DNA of 64,000 nucleotides from Antedon mediterranea (lineage: Eukaryota > Echinodermata > Crinoidea > Comatulida > Antedonidae), in NCBI RefSeq assembly GCF_964355755.1, contig NC_092673.1, positions 563,001-627,000 of the forward strand, written 5' to 3'. The position numbers were made by a program, and so were the translations under genes. Positions 34,601-45,000 of the stretch are shown here, in pieces. Below the pieces are notes generated by a model. It was not told where the DNA came from and searched no databases. It saw only the letters and a program-made list of their open reading frames with translations. Numbering within the stretch: the first letter of the stretch is position 1; each line of letters opens with the position of its first letter.

Positions 34601-36730
34601 GAAGTCGGCCTAGCATCTATAGACAGGTATAGTGGAATTGTTATATTGTTTTGTTTACATATTTAGGGAAATTGCCAAGTATAACCATAAGCAAATTCAT
34701 TCACAATCCTTCTAAAACACAAGATACTTGAAATAAAGTCTTATTACAAGTCTTTGATACTCAACACAATACAAATTACTGTAAAAACAGATGAAAATTA
34801 TTATTTTCAATCAACCTTTGATTCTCATTTAAGGTTGTTATCAGGTTTAAGAGGCAGGCAGCGGCCTCAGCCTCGAAGGCCGGCATTTCTTATGGATTCT
34901 TTGCAGAAGGAAGGCCTTTGGCAGGACCCTATTACACCTAGTGAAGGCCTTTGGCAGGACCCTATTACACCTAATGAAAGGTATATACTGTACATTCAAA
35001 ATGTTAAGAAATTACTTGTAATTAACAATATTAATATATTCTTTGAAGGTTTGCATCGTGAAATCAAATGTTGACATAAAGTTTGCGGTACACCACTTAT
35101 ATTAGTTCTGAAAAGAACTGTTGAGTTTCTTGATGTTTCAATCAATATGCTTTGGTCGTCCTCACACCGCAAACTTTATATCATTAATAATAATGATATT
35201 TAGTGCACACATTCACTAAAAACTAGAACAAGCACCACATCATGATCCTGAATTATTGTTTTGTTTTTATCCTTCGTTGATATAACTAGAAAAGTGGAGG
35301 ATTCAAGCAATGCCATGTTTATAACTGAACATTCTCCAGAAAGATATACACAAACTGAACATAAATTGACTGTTGTAGAAGACGAATTAATTGATTCCGG
35401 TTTTGTCCGAAGAGATAAAGGAGATACCAAAGACAAACAACCACAAAGATTACCTACATTTATGGAAGCACCAGTAAAAAAACAGTCCTTGCCTCAAAGA
35501 GGTAGCGTTCATCCAAATAAGGCATCAGTAGGGAGTAAGCCAGTACTTATACCGCCATCAGTATTCATGAAACCACCTGCTCACAAAGATCATACAACTG
35601 TGGTAGCAAAGCAGAAAAGTCATCTTAGGCAGCTATCAAGTTCAGATGACTCATCTGATAATAGAGATGATGAACCGCCTGGTCTTCCTGTACCCCATCA
35701 TCAACCAGTTACTCCACCATTACGAACATCGTTTGAAGTAACAAGCCCATCGTGGGCATCTAGTGTTCGTGATGAGACCTCACCCCATGGCAATCAAGAA
35801 AGAAAACCTCATCCAAAGTCTGAATTGGTTCTTTTACCGCCAGATGCATTTATTTCAGGAAAGAAACATCAGGAATCTTCTGAGAGATTAACATTGCAGC
35901 AGGAATTGGAAGACATCAGAGATAAGCTGAAAACGTTCCAACAGTTAAAATCAAAATTAAGGTGACCAGTCATTTGTGTAGTATACTCAAACAGTATGAA
36001 TATTTATATCAATACCTTTTATAAAGCTCTGTCTACAAACTTTATGTGATAAAAAATATATGGATGTGATGATTTCATATCACTACCATACTTAAGCATA
36101 TCACTACCATATATGGGCACATTACACTTTTTTTGTCAAACTATTTTGATAGTGTAGACAGCTTAAGAGTGCATATTAGAATAAATATATGTGGTCTGCA
36201 TAGCACATTCAGTATCTTAAGATATGCCTCCTGCACTTAGTGTGCAGTGTAAAACTGAACTGATTAGATCAATATGTTTACTATTCTTAGATCATTGAAA
36301 GAACAAGACAAACAACTGACTGAATGGCTTAAAAATCAAGATTCATCTGCTGATTGTGATTTGGAAATACAAGATGTTATTGATGAACTTCATGAGGTAC
36401 GCACTATGACATGACTTATATATGATAAATACTGTACAAATCTATCAACCATCAAATTTCCATTTTGGCTCTCTGTAATAGGTTGATGCCTTTTACAAGA
36501 GAACACGTATTAACAACTAACTTTACCTTATAATGTTTGAATTTAGTATATTACCCCTTCTTCTTGTGAAAGGCAGCAACCAATTTCTTATCTTTATGTC
36601 AATGTACTGATTTATTATTTCATAGAGTGAGATGGAAATTAAAGAACTTGAAATACAAATCCAGTTTGAAAAGCCAGGTGCAATGAAGTTAGCCACAAGG
36701 GCACAAGAGTTGATAAAGCAAGTGGAGTAG
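25628..36730 (+). CDS. SFI1: SFI1-like centrosomal/centrin-binding repeat protein
   Basis: Long helical centrosomal protein that binds centrins; known in yeast for spindle pole body duplication and in animals for the centriole. 26 coding exons: 25628-25788, 26011-26256, 26381-26452, 26531-26641, 26831-26925, 27327-27547, 27670-27829, 28226-28387, 28598-28668, 28801-28893, 29412-29509, 29642-29708, 29802-29932, 31366-31447, 31879-32057, 32250-32421, 32587-32766, 32983-33079, 33276-33436, 33551-33625, 33949-34200, 34415-34626, 34834-34980, 35290-35961, 36291-36396, 36626-36730. Phases sum to 1375 aa. An in-frame stop lies upstream of the ATG. Residues about 136-1030 are Trp-rich helical repeats (for example FLWIWLKNCF, LKKAWAVWKDRL, KVLEAWKTY, KLKRAFSVWVAF), the SFI1 signature. 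A Ser/Pro-rich tail follows, then a coiled coil (ELEDIRDKLKTFQQLKSKLR onward). The exon 19 donor (GTCAGG) is weak and least certain. Confidence 0.88.
25853..25908 (-). repeat. tRNA-derived SINE fragment (B-box) in SFI1 intron 1
   Basis: On the minus strand the segment reads GGTGGCC..GATCGGGAGCAGG then TGTGGGTTCCAGTCCCAC. The GGTTCCAGTCCC part matches the RNA polymerase III B-box (T-arm) of tRNAs. No full cloverleaf is apparent, so a SINE remnant is more likely than a tRNA gene. Confidence 0.45.
27072..27225. repeat. MITE family A in SFI1 intron 5
   Basis: Left end TAAGCTCTGTCTACACTA and right end TAGTTTGATAGTGTAGACAG. The interior has GTGATGTGCCCATATATGG, TATCACTACCATATTT (twice) and GGGCACATCACACTTTTTTG. 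It is a full-length palindromic copy. Confidence 0.9.
27905..28138. repeat. MITE family A with nested insertion, SFI1 intron 7
   Basis: The ends AAGCTCTGTCTACACTATC and GATAGTGTAGACAGGGCTTA are intact. The family core (GACATCATT..ATGTCCATATATGG) is split at about 28008-28072 by a 65-bp block. That block contains GGGGCGGGTTTCCCGC and ends in repeated AAAAT/AAATAAAAT units, like the 3' tail of a retroposon. Confidence 0.85.
30010..31166. repeat. about 80-bp tandem repeat carrying an inserted element
   Basis: Copy 1 (about 30011-30090) begins TATAGGCACCACTTGGGGAC and continues through ATGCCTTATGCCTGTG and GATGACTACTACTAC to GTAGCTCATCTG. Copy 2 starts at 30091 with the same words, is interrupted after GGGGATAT by the element at 30113-31106, and resumes with GATATGCCTTATGCCTG up to about 31162. 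It lies in SFI1 intron 13. Confidence 0.9.
30113..31106. mobile_element. 994-bp DNA transposon, CAGGGCCGTAGCCAGG termini
   Basis: Terminal inverted repeats are CAGGCCCGTAGCCAGG (left) and, read inward on the other strand, CAGGGCCGTAGCCAGG (right), with one mismatch in 16. A 5-bp target duplication, GATAT, flanks both sides (30108-30112 and 31107-31111). Just inside both ends are runs of C/G with GAACCCCCCC. A minus-strand open frame of 97 codons (30178-30471) has no transposase motif that I recognise, so the element is probably non-autonomous. The superfamily is not assigned; a 5-bp duplication excludes typical 8-bp hAT and TTAA families. Confidence 0.88.
31572..31738. repeat. MITE family A in SFI1 intron 14
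   Basis: Left end GCTCTGTCTACACTATCAAA. Core GTGCGATGTGCCC and ATATGGTAGTGATATG. The right end is degraded (TTTGAGGGTGCAGACAGAGC). Confidence 0.88.
35076..35180. repeat. MITE family C, full copy in SFI1 intron 23
   Basis: Inverted termini ATAAAGTTTGCGGT and ACCGCAAACTTTAT bound a 105-bp element. The internal word TTAGTTCTGAAAAGAAC is followed by TGTTGAGTTTCTTGA. Related halves lie at 41284-41347 and 56049-56108. Confidence 0.85.
36023..36166. repeat. MITE family A in SFI1 intron 24
   Basis: Left end AAGCTCTGTCTACA. The left arm is shortened and joins directly to ACTTTATGTGATAAAAAATA. The right arm GTCAAACTATTTTGATAGTG then TAGACAGCTTA is intact, with TATCACTACCATATATGGGC between. Confidence 0.85.
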
Positions 36731-36876
36731 AATTCAGTTTGAAAAGCCAGGTGCAATGAAGTTAGCCACAAGGGCACAAGAGTTGATAGAGCAAGTGGAG
36801 TAGAATTCAGTTTGAAAAGCCAGGTGCAATGAAGTTAGCCACAAGGGCACAAGAGTTGATTAAACAAGTGGAGTAA
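36662..36876. repeat. 73-bp tandem triplication of the SFI1 coding end
   Basis: Units start CAGTTTGAAAAGCCAGGTGC at 36662, 36735 and 36808. Copy 1 is the coding end of the last SFI1 exon including its TAG stop. Copies 2 and 3 lie in the 3' UTR and keep the sequence almost base for base (GATAAAGCAAG, GATAGAGCAAG, GATTAAACAAG). The period is not a multiple of three. Confidence 0.97.
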
Positions 36877-39014
36877 AATCATGTTTATGTATTTTCTGTT
36901 GAGCACAAAGATTTCTGAATGTAATATGCCAATTGCCTCTAGAAGTTCTTGCCAATTTTGAGGTTGCTGCTGGGTTGAGACTTCTCAAACCCCTAAAAAT
37001 AGTAATGCCACCATTTACAGAAGTTCCACAGGGAGCGACATTTTGGCCTAAGAATCGGCCTAGGGTGCTTTCATCCACTTTTGTGCCACCTACTTATGTA
37101 TAACAATACTTCCAAAGTTGATGCTTACGTACGTTGCTTTGCTTGTGGCCTAAGATCGATGATTCCAGGCAAGATATACACTGTGAAGAAGAACTCTACA
37201 GAATGTTATAGACAACACATTAACAGTGCTAATAAAATGTTGGGCTATCCTGAAAAATCTTTTATAAATGTATTTTATCAGTAATTTATGTTTATCTCTT
37301 TGTATGTAGTTTTTTATAATGTCGATTTTCCTCTAATTCAAATCAAATGTATGTATACAGTGTATAAAAAAATAACTTAACAACACAACTAGTAGATGAC
37401 ATTGTGTTTTTGTTTGTTGTCATTTTTACACACAAAACATATGCTGTTCATACAAACATAATCATGTATCTGAAATGTGTACATCTTGGCCTGGCTCTCA
37501 AAATTGATTTTAATATTATTGGGAAAGTTTCAATAAAAAACAACTGTATCCTAAATTAACTCATCCATTACTTATCCATCCATTGAAGTCTACTGAAACA
37601 TGTTTTGATGTTATCTGTTTTGTTCATCGCAAAACAACCAAACATGGTTAGATTAAAAGATTCGAATTGTGATCGGAGATTTTAAAATTTGAGAAACAAA
37701 TACTGAATCATCATTGATTATTTCTACATGTTTATATTTATTGTATGTTTTTACTATTACTATTATACTATATACATATTTATTTACAATAACAGTATCA
37801 ATAACAACCCTTTCTTAACATACAACATATTTCTCTGAAAAGTGGCATGTAAAGTTTCAATTCAATTTACAGTACAGTGTTTCATGCTAAATAAAGCTGT
37901 TTGATTTAAACCACTTCCATAACTTTTAATTTATTTGAGCACACATACAACAACTTATACAGTGCATTACTGATTTTATTTGTTGATATACAGTAGTAAA
38001 CTAATTTGCATATAACAGCAGATGCAGCCATACAGCTTGGCAGTGCTGCTCAGTAGCAGTCAAGCAGCCAAGGAGTAAGGATCATTGTTTTGTTGTTTCA
38101 CCATTTTGTGAATCTGCATGCATAGGATACCTGTGATGTCCATGGATACTTAGTTTACTTGAACTTATCTTACCAGTTGTGTTCATAGCTACAGAAATGT
38201 ACAATTGGATTTACATTACAAGGATTATTATTATGAAAAGAAGGTAAGCATGATTATTTGTACAGTGTTTAGAATTTTGTTATTTGAGGTGGTCTGTGTA
38301 ACCACAATCTTTTACAGACCAGCAAGTACCAGCATAACTTATACCATGCATTTCAGACCAAGTATCATTATCTCTGCCAATTAGGTTAAATGAGGTGGGG
38401 TGAGTCTCTTCCTGTCTTCTTGCATTCTTGTCTGAATTGGATAATTTCTGTGCGCTCTGTTTCATCCGTTTCCATTGTTTTTTGCAATGTTCTATTGACC
38501 ATATATTTCTGAATTTGGGATTGTGACTGGCTTTGTACGTATTTCCAGGCTGATGTTTCCATGTTGTTTGTACGGCAATCGGTATTCTTACTTTCTATTA
38601 TATCTGCATTTTCTTTTATATTATCAACAATAACAATTTTTTTTCTCCTTTAACTGTTCATTGCACGAAATGTGAAAATTATAAGTTTTCTAAGCCATGT
38701 CATGAAATCCTGGTAATTACAGACAAATTAAATTGACCCAGAACTGTACACTGGCAAGCTGTAATTTGTAGACACTTAAAAGTCTTAAAATCCCATATTA
38801 GACCACACTTTAAATTGACCCAGAAGTCGTACACTGCTTAGATATTAAATCAATTCAAGGTAACTTTCATGTTTGTTTTAATATTATACAGATAGAGCAT
38901 ACTTCCAATACATAGAAATACAACAGTATACCATAATAATACTATATGCTAAATATAATGTAATATATTTAGCATTAGGTTCTAAACCCTTTTCACTGTT
39001 TATTACTCTGCTGC
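36877..39014. other. convergent gap between SFI1 and EXOC4
   Basis: This holds the 3' UTRs of both genes. Candidate poly(A) signals: AATAAA at 37231 and 37532 (+) for SFI1, and AATAAA on the minus strand at 39004-38999, 11 bases after the EXOC4 stop. One unidentified minus-strand open frame is listed separately. Otherwise I see nothing coding. Confidence 0.5.
38280..38594 (-). other. unidentified open frame, possible exon or relic
   Basis: A 104-codon open stretch with no ATG in its first third (the first Met codon is at 38465). Its composition looks protein-like rather than repeat-like: TTWKHQPGNTYKASHN, then EHCKKQWKRMKQSAQKL and ARRQEETHPTSFN, ending in GYTDHLK. The CKKQWKRMK word faintly resembles helix 3 of Myb/SANT-like domains found in Harbinger-type proteins and their domesticated relatives. 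No clear splice sites were found. It could be a transposon relic, an exon, or chance. Confidence 0.25.
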
Positions 39015-42000
39015 TTAGACGGCTTCAAGTAGTATTTCTTGAAGACGTTGTAATCGTCTGTTGAGTAGGTTTGAGTCTGTTCCTGGGTTACTGCGATTTA
39101 ATAGATTAACAGCATTCCGATATTCCAACTCTGTGTACACTGCACCTTGTTCTACTATCCCGTTTAGAATATCCTGAAAAATAAAATAAAAAAATTAGAG
39201 GGCTATCCCTGGTATAATTTTATACTACTAACAGGGGTATTCCATCCAGCCGAAGCTTCGCTTGTTTTAAAGTTTTAACATTGGCACATGTCAAATAGGT
39301 ATAAGACACGACACTTACATCACTGGATTTGTACATCAATTCATAGTACTGCTTGGCTCGTTCCAAGTCTGCTTCTCTAGACATGGTGATATTGGTTAGG
39401 CTGAGTTGTAGTACAAAGATATTGCGAATCCTGAAAAGTATTGAAAATAGCCGTTAATAGTAGAAATCAGTAATCAATATTTTATGTACCTAGTGGCATT
39501 TTTTTCACTCTTCTCCAGTAGTCCTCAATAGTGTTGTAAATAATTATATGTTTCTAATAAATATCCTCGCATCTTCTTTAATGCTGTGATTACTTATATT
39601 GTGTTTGTATGTCTATAAAGAACTAAACTTTAGTTTAGTATGACAATGACACCCCAGACTAAAGCTTGTATTTTATCCGTCCACCAGAAACTATGGTAGC
39701 CAAGGTTTGTTTATTTTACCCCTCAATCTTTCTTTCTAAATGACCTTTCTAAATATACTCACATTTTCTTAATGCCGTTGTCATTAATTCTCTTAATGTA
39801 CTGAGTTCCATTGATGAGAATGAATGAAATCAGGTGACCCAGTCCTTCAAAAATATACTTGAACTTGTGAGGTTGCAGAGCCACCATCAGGGCCTCTTCT
39901 ATGCTGGTTAGGTCCTTGTTGAGTGTCACTACGTTCTGGTCTGGGTCAACACTGTCCACACTTGTGTGATAACTTGACTGTTGATAAGAAATGCAATTAA
40001 TTTGGTTACGTCTCGTTTAATTTCACCAGAATATTTCATATTTTATTCTTAGCATAAAAATGATGAAGCATAATTTTTAAAATATTTCTATTGTATAGGT
40101 TTTTTTTAACTTTCATTGTTTTTTTTCATTCATTCATTTTTTTCTCCAATTTTTACATCTGGATCTCTTTGGAGACACATACTTTCATGTATTGAAAGAG
40201 TTTTTTTCAATTTAAGATTACTGCTTTTACCTGCTTAACAACAGGAATCAAAAAGTAGAAACAGTGAAGTCTAACTTCAAGATGTAACACCAACAAACAC
40301 ATCTGAGCCATGTCTTGGAACTCCTTAGCTTGGCTTATTAGGTTTTGTAACGTAATACCATCAACCTCTGGTATCTCCTAAAAAGTAATACAAGTTCAAA
40401 CACACATGATTACTAAATCATTTCCAACAAAGACACAAGACAATTACTTAACAACAATTTTACTTTCAATTTAAATGTCTGAACTGAAATGTAATTTTTC
40501 TATACAATTTTTAAGTATTTTAAATCAACAATAAAACCTTACCAAAGAGGATACTCCAGATATTGCCAATGTATTATCACCACTGGAGGGCAGTAGTCGA
40601 CCTGCAAATGATCTTATCCTCTCTGAAAACCATTCCTAAAAAAAATAATCATAAAAAACATTTAAGATTAAAAAAAAAAAATGTATTTGATTTATTTCCA
40701 TTAGGGTCTTTTATAAAAATAAATAATCTAAAATAATTGTATTAAAAAAATCAGATCAGTCCATATCATCAAGATCAGTCCATATCATCAAGATCAGTCC
40801 ATATCATCAAGATCAGTCCATATCATCATGATCAGTCCATATCATCATGATCAGTCCATATCATCAAGATCAGTCCATATCATCAAGATCAGTCCATATC
40901 ATCAAGATCAGTCCATATCATCAAGATCAGTCCATATCATCAAGATCAGTCCATATCATCAAGATCAGTCCATATCATCAAGATCAGTCCATATCATCAA
41001 GATCAGTCCATATCATCAAGATCAGTCCATATCATCAAGATCAGTCCATATCATCAAGATCAGTCCATATCATCATGATCAGTCCATATCATCAAGATCA
41101 GTCCATATCATCAAGATCAGTCCATATCATCAAGATCAGTCCATATCATCAAGATCAGTCCATATCATCATGATCAGTCCATATCATCAAGATCAGTCCA
41201 TATCATCATGATCAGTCCATATCATCAAGATCAGTCCATATCATCGAACTTTCAACATTGTTGTTATTAATATATTCTTGTTGATATAAAGTTTGCGTCA
41301 CACCACGTATATTAGTTCTTAAAAGAACTGTTGAGTTTCTCGACGTATATTCTTGTACTGAATATACTTACAAGACTTTCATGTAGGTTAGCCAAAAGCC
41401 TGAGGTCACTGACATCTAATAAGACTTCATGATGTTGTAATAATTTATCTCCCAAGTTTGTGACAAGTAAATCAGACTCCTGTAAAACATTGCAAGAAAA
41501 ATATTTAGATATTATTTTAGTTGAAGCTAGATTTGTTGAAAAGTAACTTTTTATATTTTTTATGTATACAGAAATTAAATTTCATCTCCATATATTGATC
41601 AGTTATTTTGTTTGTATTTAAGAAATTTCCAAACCTTTTCATTTCTTTCCCTAACATCTTCAATTGTCTCCACATCACTTTCTCTGACGTCTTTTCTCCG
41701 ATGTTCTTGTAAGTTTGTCCAGTTTGGTAGTGATCGTAAACATCGGCTTATGTCTTCGTCTTTCACCCATGTGGCACTAACCATTCTTTTCTCTTCTGTT
41801 TCTGGTTGGACAATTCCTAAAGAAAATCATTATATTATGCACTGATATTGATATTTATTTTCATTCTATGAACGAAACAATAAAGTAAACTTGTAACATT
41901 GTAAAACTGAGAAGAAATGAAACAGGGACAACCACAAAACAAGCAAAAAAGCTTTTACAACTAGTGGTGCCCTAAAAAAAGAACTGTGCCTCTTACTGTC

Positions 42001-45000
42001 AATAAAAAAAATCTTTCAATGTAATTTTGGATTTCTACAAACAAACCACACTTTACTTACCTCTATACATAGCATGGCAAGTGTCTTTATACTCCTTAAG
42101 AATCTTACAGATCATGTTCAGGAACTGATCAGCATAGTCTGGTAAATATGTCATCATGTCTTTGAGCTCTGACACTGCCTTCTCCATGGCGACTGTAGTC
42201 TGCAGTAGAGGTTGTGAAGCTCCTGCTGCCTTCTGTGCAGAGAAGTCAGTTAAAGCTTTGTCCGAGTCTCCTCCTTTAGTAGCCGTTTGAATGTCCTTGT
42301 CAATTTCTTGCTGAATATGGTTCAGGAAAATGTGATGTATGTAATCACTGACAAATATACGTAGGCTACACTGCCCTCTGACAATGAAAGATAAAAAAAA
42401 CAGTTAAAAAAAAGACAATATTCAGAATTGCAAAATTGAAATTGACCAATTGTTTATTATAATAATCGCATTTCATGCAAGTTGCCTATGGTTAATATTT
42501 CTCTATAAATGTATCATCTTTCTAATATTGGTAATAGGGTTTATGGGTAATGTACTTACCCGCTGTCCAGGTTCATAGCGCCCTCTATGTCATGTATAAA
42601 CTGACTAAGTGGTCTGTAAACTTGAATGACATTTTTAACGCTAGGTTTACAAACCATCTGCATCTGTTCACACTCCTCTTCTACTTTTAAATTACCATCC
42701 TGGAACAAATTTAGGTTTTTTTTTGTTACCAAATATTATTACAATACAAATATTTTAACATAATGTTGTATAAAGCTCTGTCTACACTATCAAACTAGTT
42801 TGATAAAAAAACTGTGATGTGCCAAAATATGGTAGTGATATGACATGTCCATATATGGGCACATCAAATTTTGTTGTCACATAAAGTATGATAGTGTACA
42901 CAGAGTTTAAAGGAGTGAATTTCACTCCTTCTTCAAAGTCCAAGTTCTAGATGGCGATTTGACTTAAAATTATGAAATAAAAACATTTTGGCACACATTT
43001 CGTGTCATAATTATATTGTGCTGAAATCTAGTTCTAATCATCTAGAAACTTTTGGAATCCAATTGTAAAATTGTAGTCAACCTTAACAGGCTTCAAACCT
43101 TAACAGGCTTCAAACCTTAACAGGCTTCAAACCTTCTTTATTTTTATAACTCAAGGTTAAAAATGGTACAACTTACAGCTCCATAAAATTCTCTCTTTTG
43201 TTCCCGCATGTAATTGTTCATACTTATGGCATGTGACGACGATTCAAACAGAAACAGCACTTGTCGTTTTGGTCGCAGCATCTTTCTCTTGGCAAAAAAT
43301 GCACCAATGTCACTACTGAAAAATCAAAGTATCAACGATTATTTTAGGTGGGAAACAATAACATTTAGGAGCCTGTGGCTGTATTCACCATTCACACTTA
43401 GGCTAAGGGAATCCCTTACACTTAAATTTAAAAAAATCTCCCATCTAAGTGAATAAAATTTAAGAGATATACTTAAATATTTATTGAGTTAAGTGAAATA
43501 CTCTACTGGTGAAGACGGTCACCAATATTCAATTCTGACATAAATCAACTTACCTTGTATTTTCTGAGAAAGTATCAGCTTGAGTTTCTACTGTTGCATT
43601 CTTCATGTCCAAGTAACTACTCAAATGTAACTGAAGCTGTTAAACACCATTAACATATAACATATGAACATAATTAAAATCATTTTGTTATTAATACATT
43701 TAAATTGAGAAAAGTTATATTTTTTTTAAAAAAAGGAAATTTAATTAAAAGATAGCTACAAAAGGCTCAGAAAACACCAGTTTTGCAAACACAAGAAAAA
43801 ATAACAAAATTGTAATCAAAATTATATTCATTGATTTTGAAGATGTAGGGCATCTGACTATAAATGAGAATAATAGAGCATTAATTAATTGACTCACAAC
43901 TGACTGAATCTGTGACCAAATGTCATCCATTGTGTACATCTCATTGTCTGAAAAACCAGCCTAAAATTATAGAGAAACAATAACACTTTATTGCAATTAT
44001 CTTTATATAAATCATGGCCGTAGCGAGAGGTTAAAAACAGATGAGGCGAAAATGCTTTAAATATAATTATTGATATAAAATATGACGATCTGTGCTGGGT
44101 AATTGGGGTGGGTAGTGAAAATTTCAGTTGAAGCGCTCATTCATCTGCCTCATGTTGGCTACAGCCCTCATAAATACAAAACAAAATTTAAGACTGGACT
44201 TAATAATTAAAAATAGAACTGGTCAGTAACAAGTCCCTCACAGGTATCAAACATGGTGTTAAATATTAATTATGCTTAAAATACCTTTAATCTATTAATA
44301 GATCCCAGTATTGACATGTGAGCTACTGCCACAGAGTGGAAGCGATCAAACAGAAGTTCCAAGAGTTCTAGTAATAGCTTAGGTTGATTCATCAACACAA
44401 TACTCTCACCTCTTTGCTTAGCACTGTCAAAATAAACCAAATGTTTAGTGTAACCCTTATTTTTCCATGGTTTAATTTTTCAACACCTTGTATTTGTCTT
44501 TGTAACTTAAAAAAAAAATGTAATTTACAAAACAAAAATAGCAAACACATCAATAAGAATATATAAAAAAACATGTTAGTATGAGTTAGATTACCATTAA
44601 TACTAAAAAAGATTATCTCCAACAACCAAACAACAGACATTTATAAATTACAATAAAACAGGTAGGAATAAAAGTTGATGAGATAGTTTGTTAGACATAC
44701 AAAGAAATCACTGTCAATGATTTTGAATTTTACTGTATACAAACCATAACATCACATATCTTGAGGTGTTTGGTTTTCAAAGAAAATAGGAGTACAGTAA
44801 GAGATCAGAAGCTGTAACTATTATAAAGCTCTGTCTAAACTATCAAATTTAATGTGACAAAAGAATGTGATGTGCCAATATGGACATGATAATATCATAT
44901 CATTACCCTATTTGAGCATATCACAGTTTTTGTCAAACTAGTTTGATATTAAATGTTGAGAAGATTATAATAATCAATGTGTTGCATTTCTTTAATTGGC

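Noticed and set aside
36860-37078. 72-codon minus-strand frame downstream of SFI1
   Set aside because: No recognisable motif, overlaps the SFI1 3' UTR repeat end, and has no splice context.
40828-41211. 127- and 108-codon plus-strand open frames
   Set aside because: They are products of the 19-bp minisatellite, open in more than one frame because the unit lacks stops; intronic and antisense to EXOC4.
40754-41247. CRISPR-like array
   Set aside because: Units abut directly with no unique spacers, and this is an animal intron.
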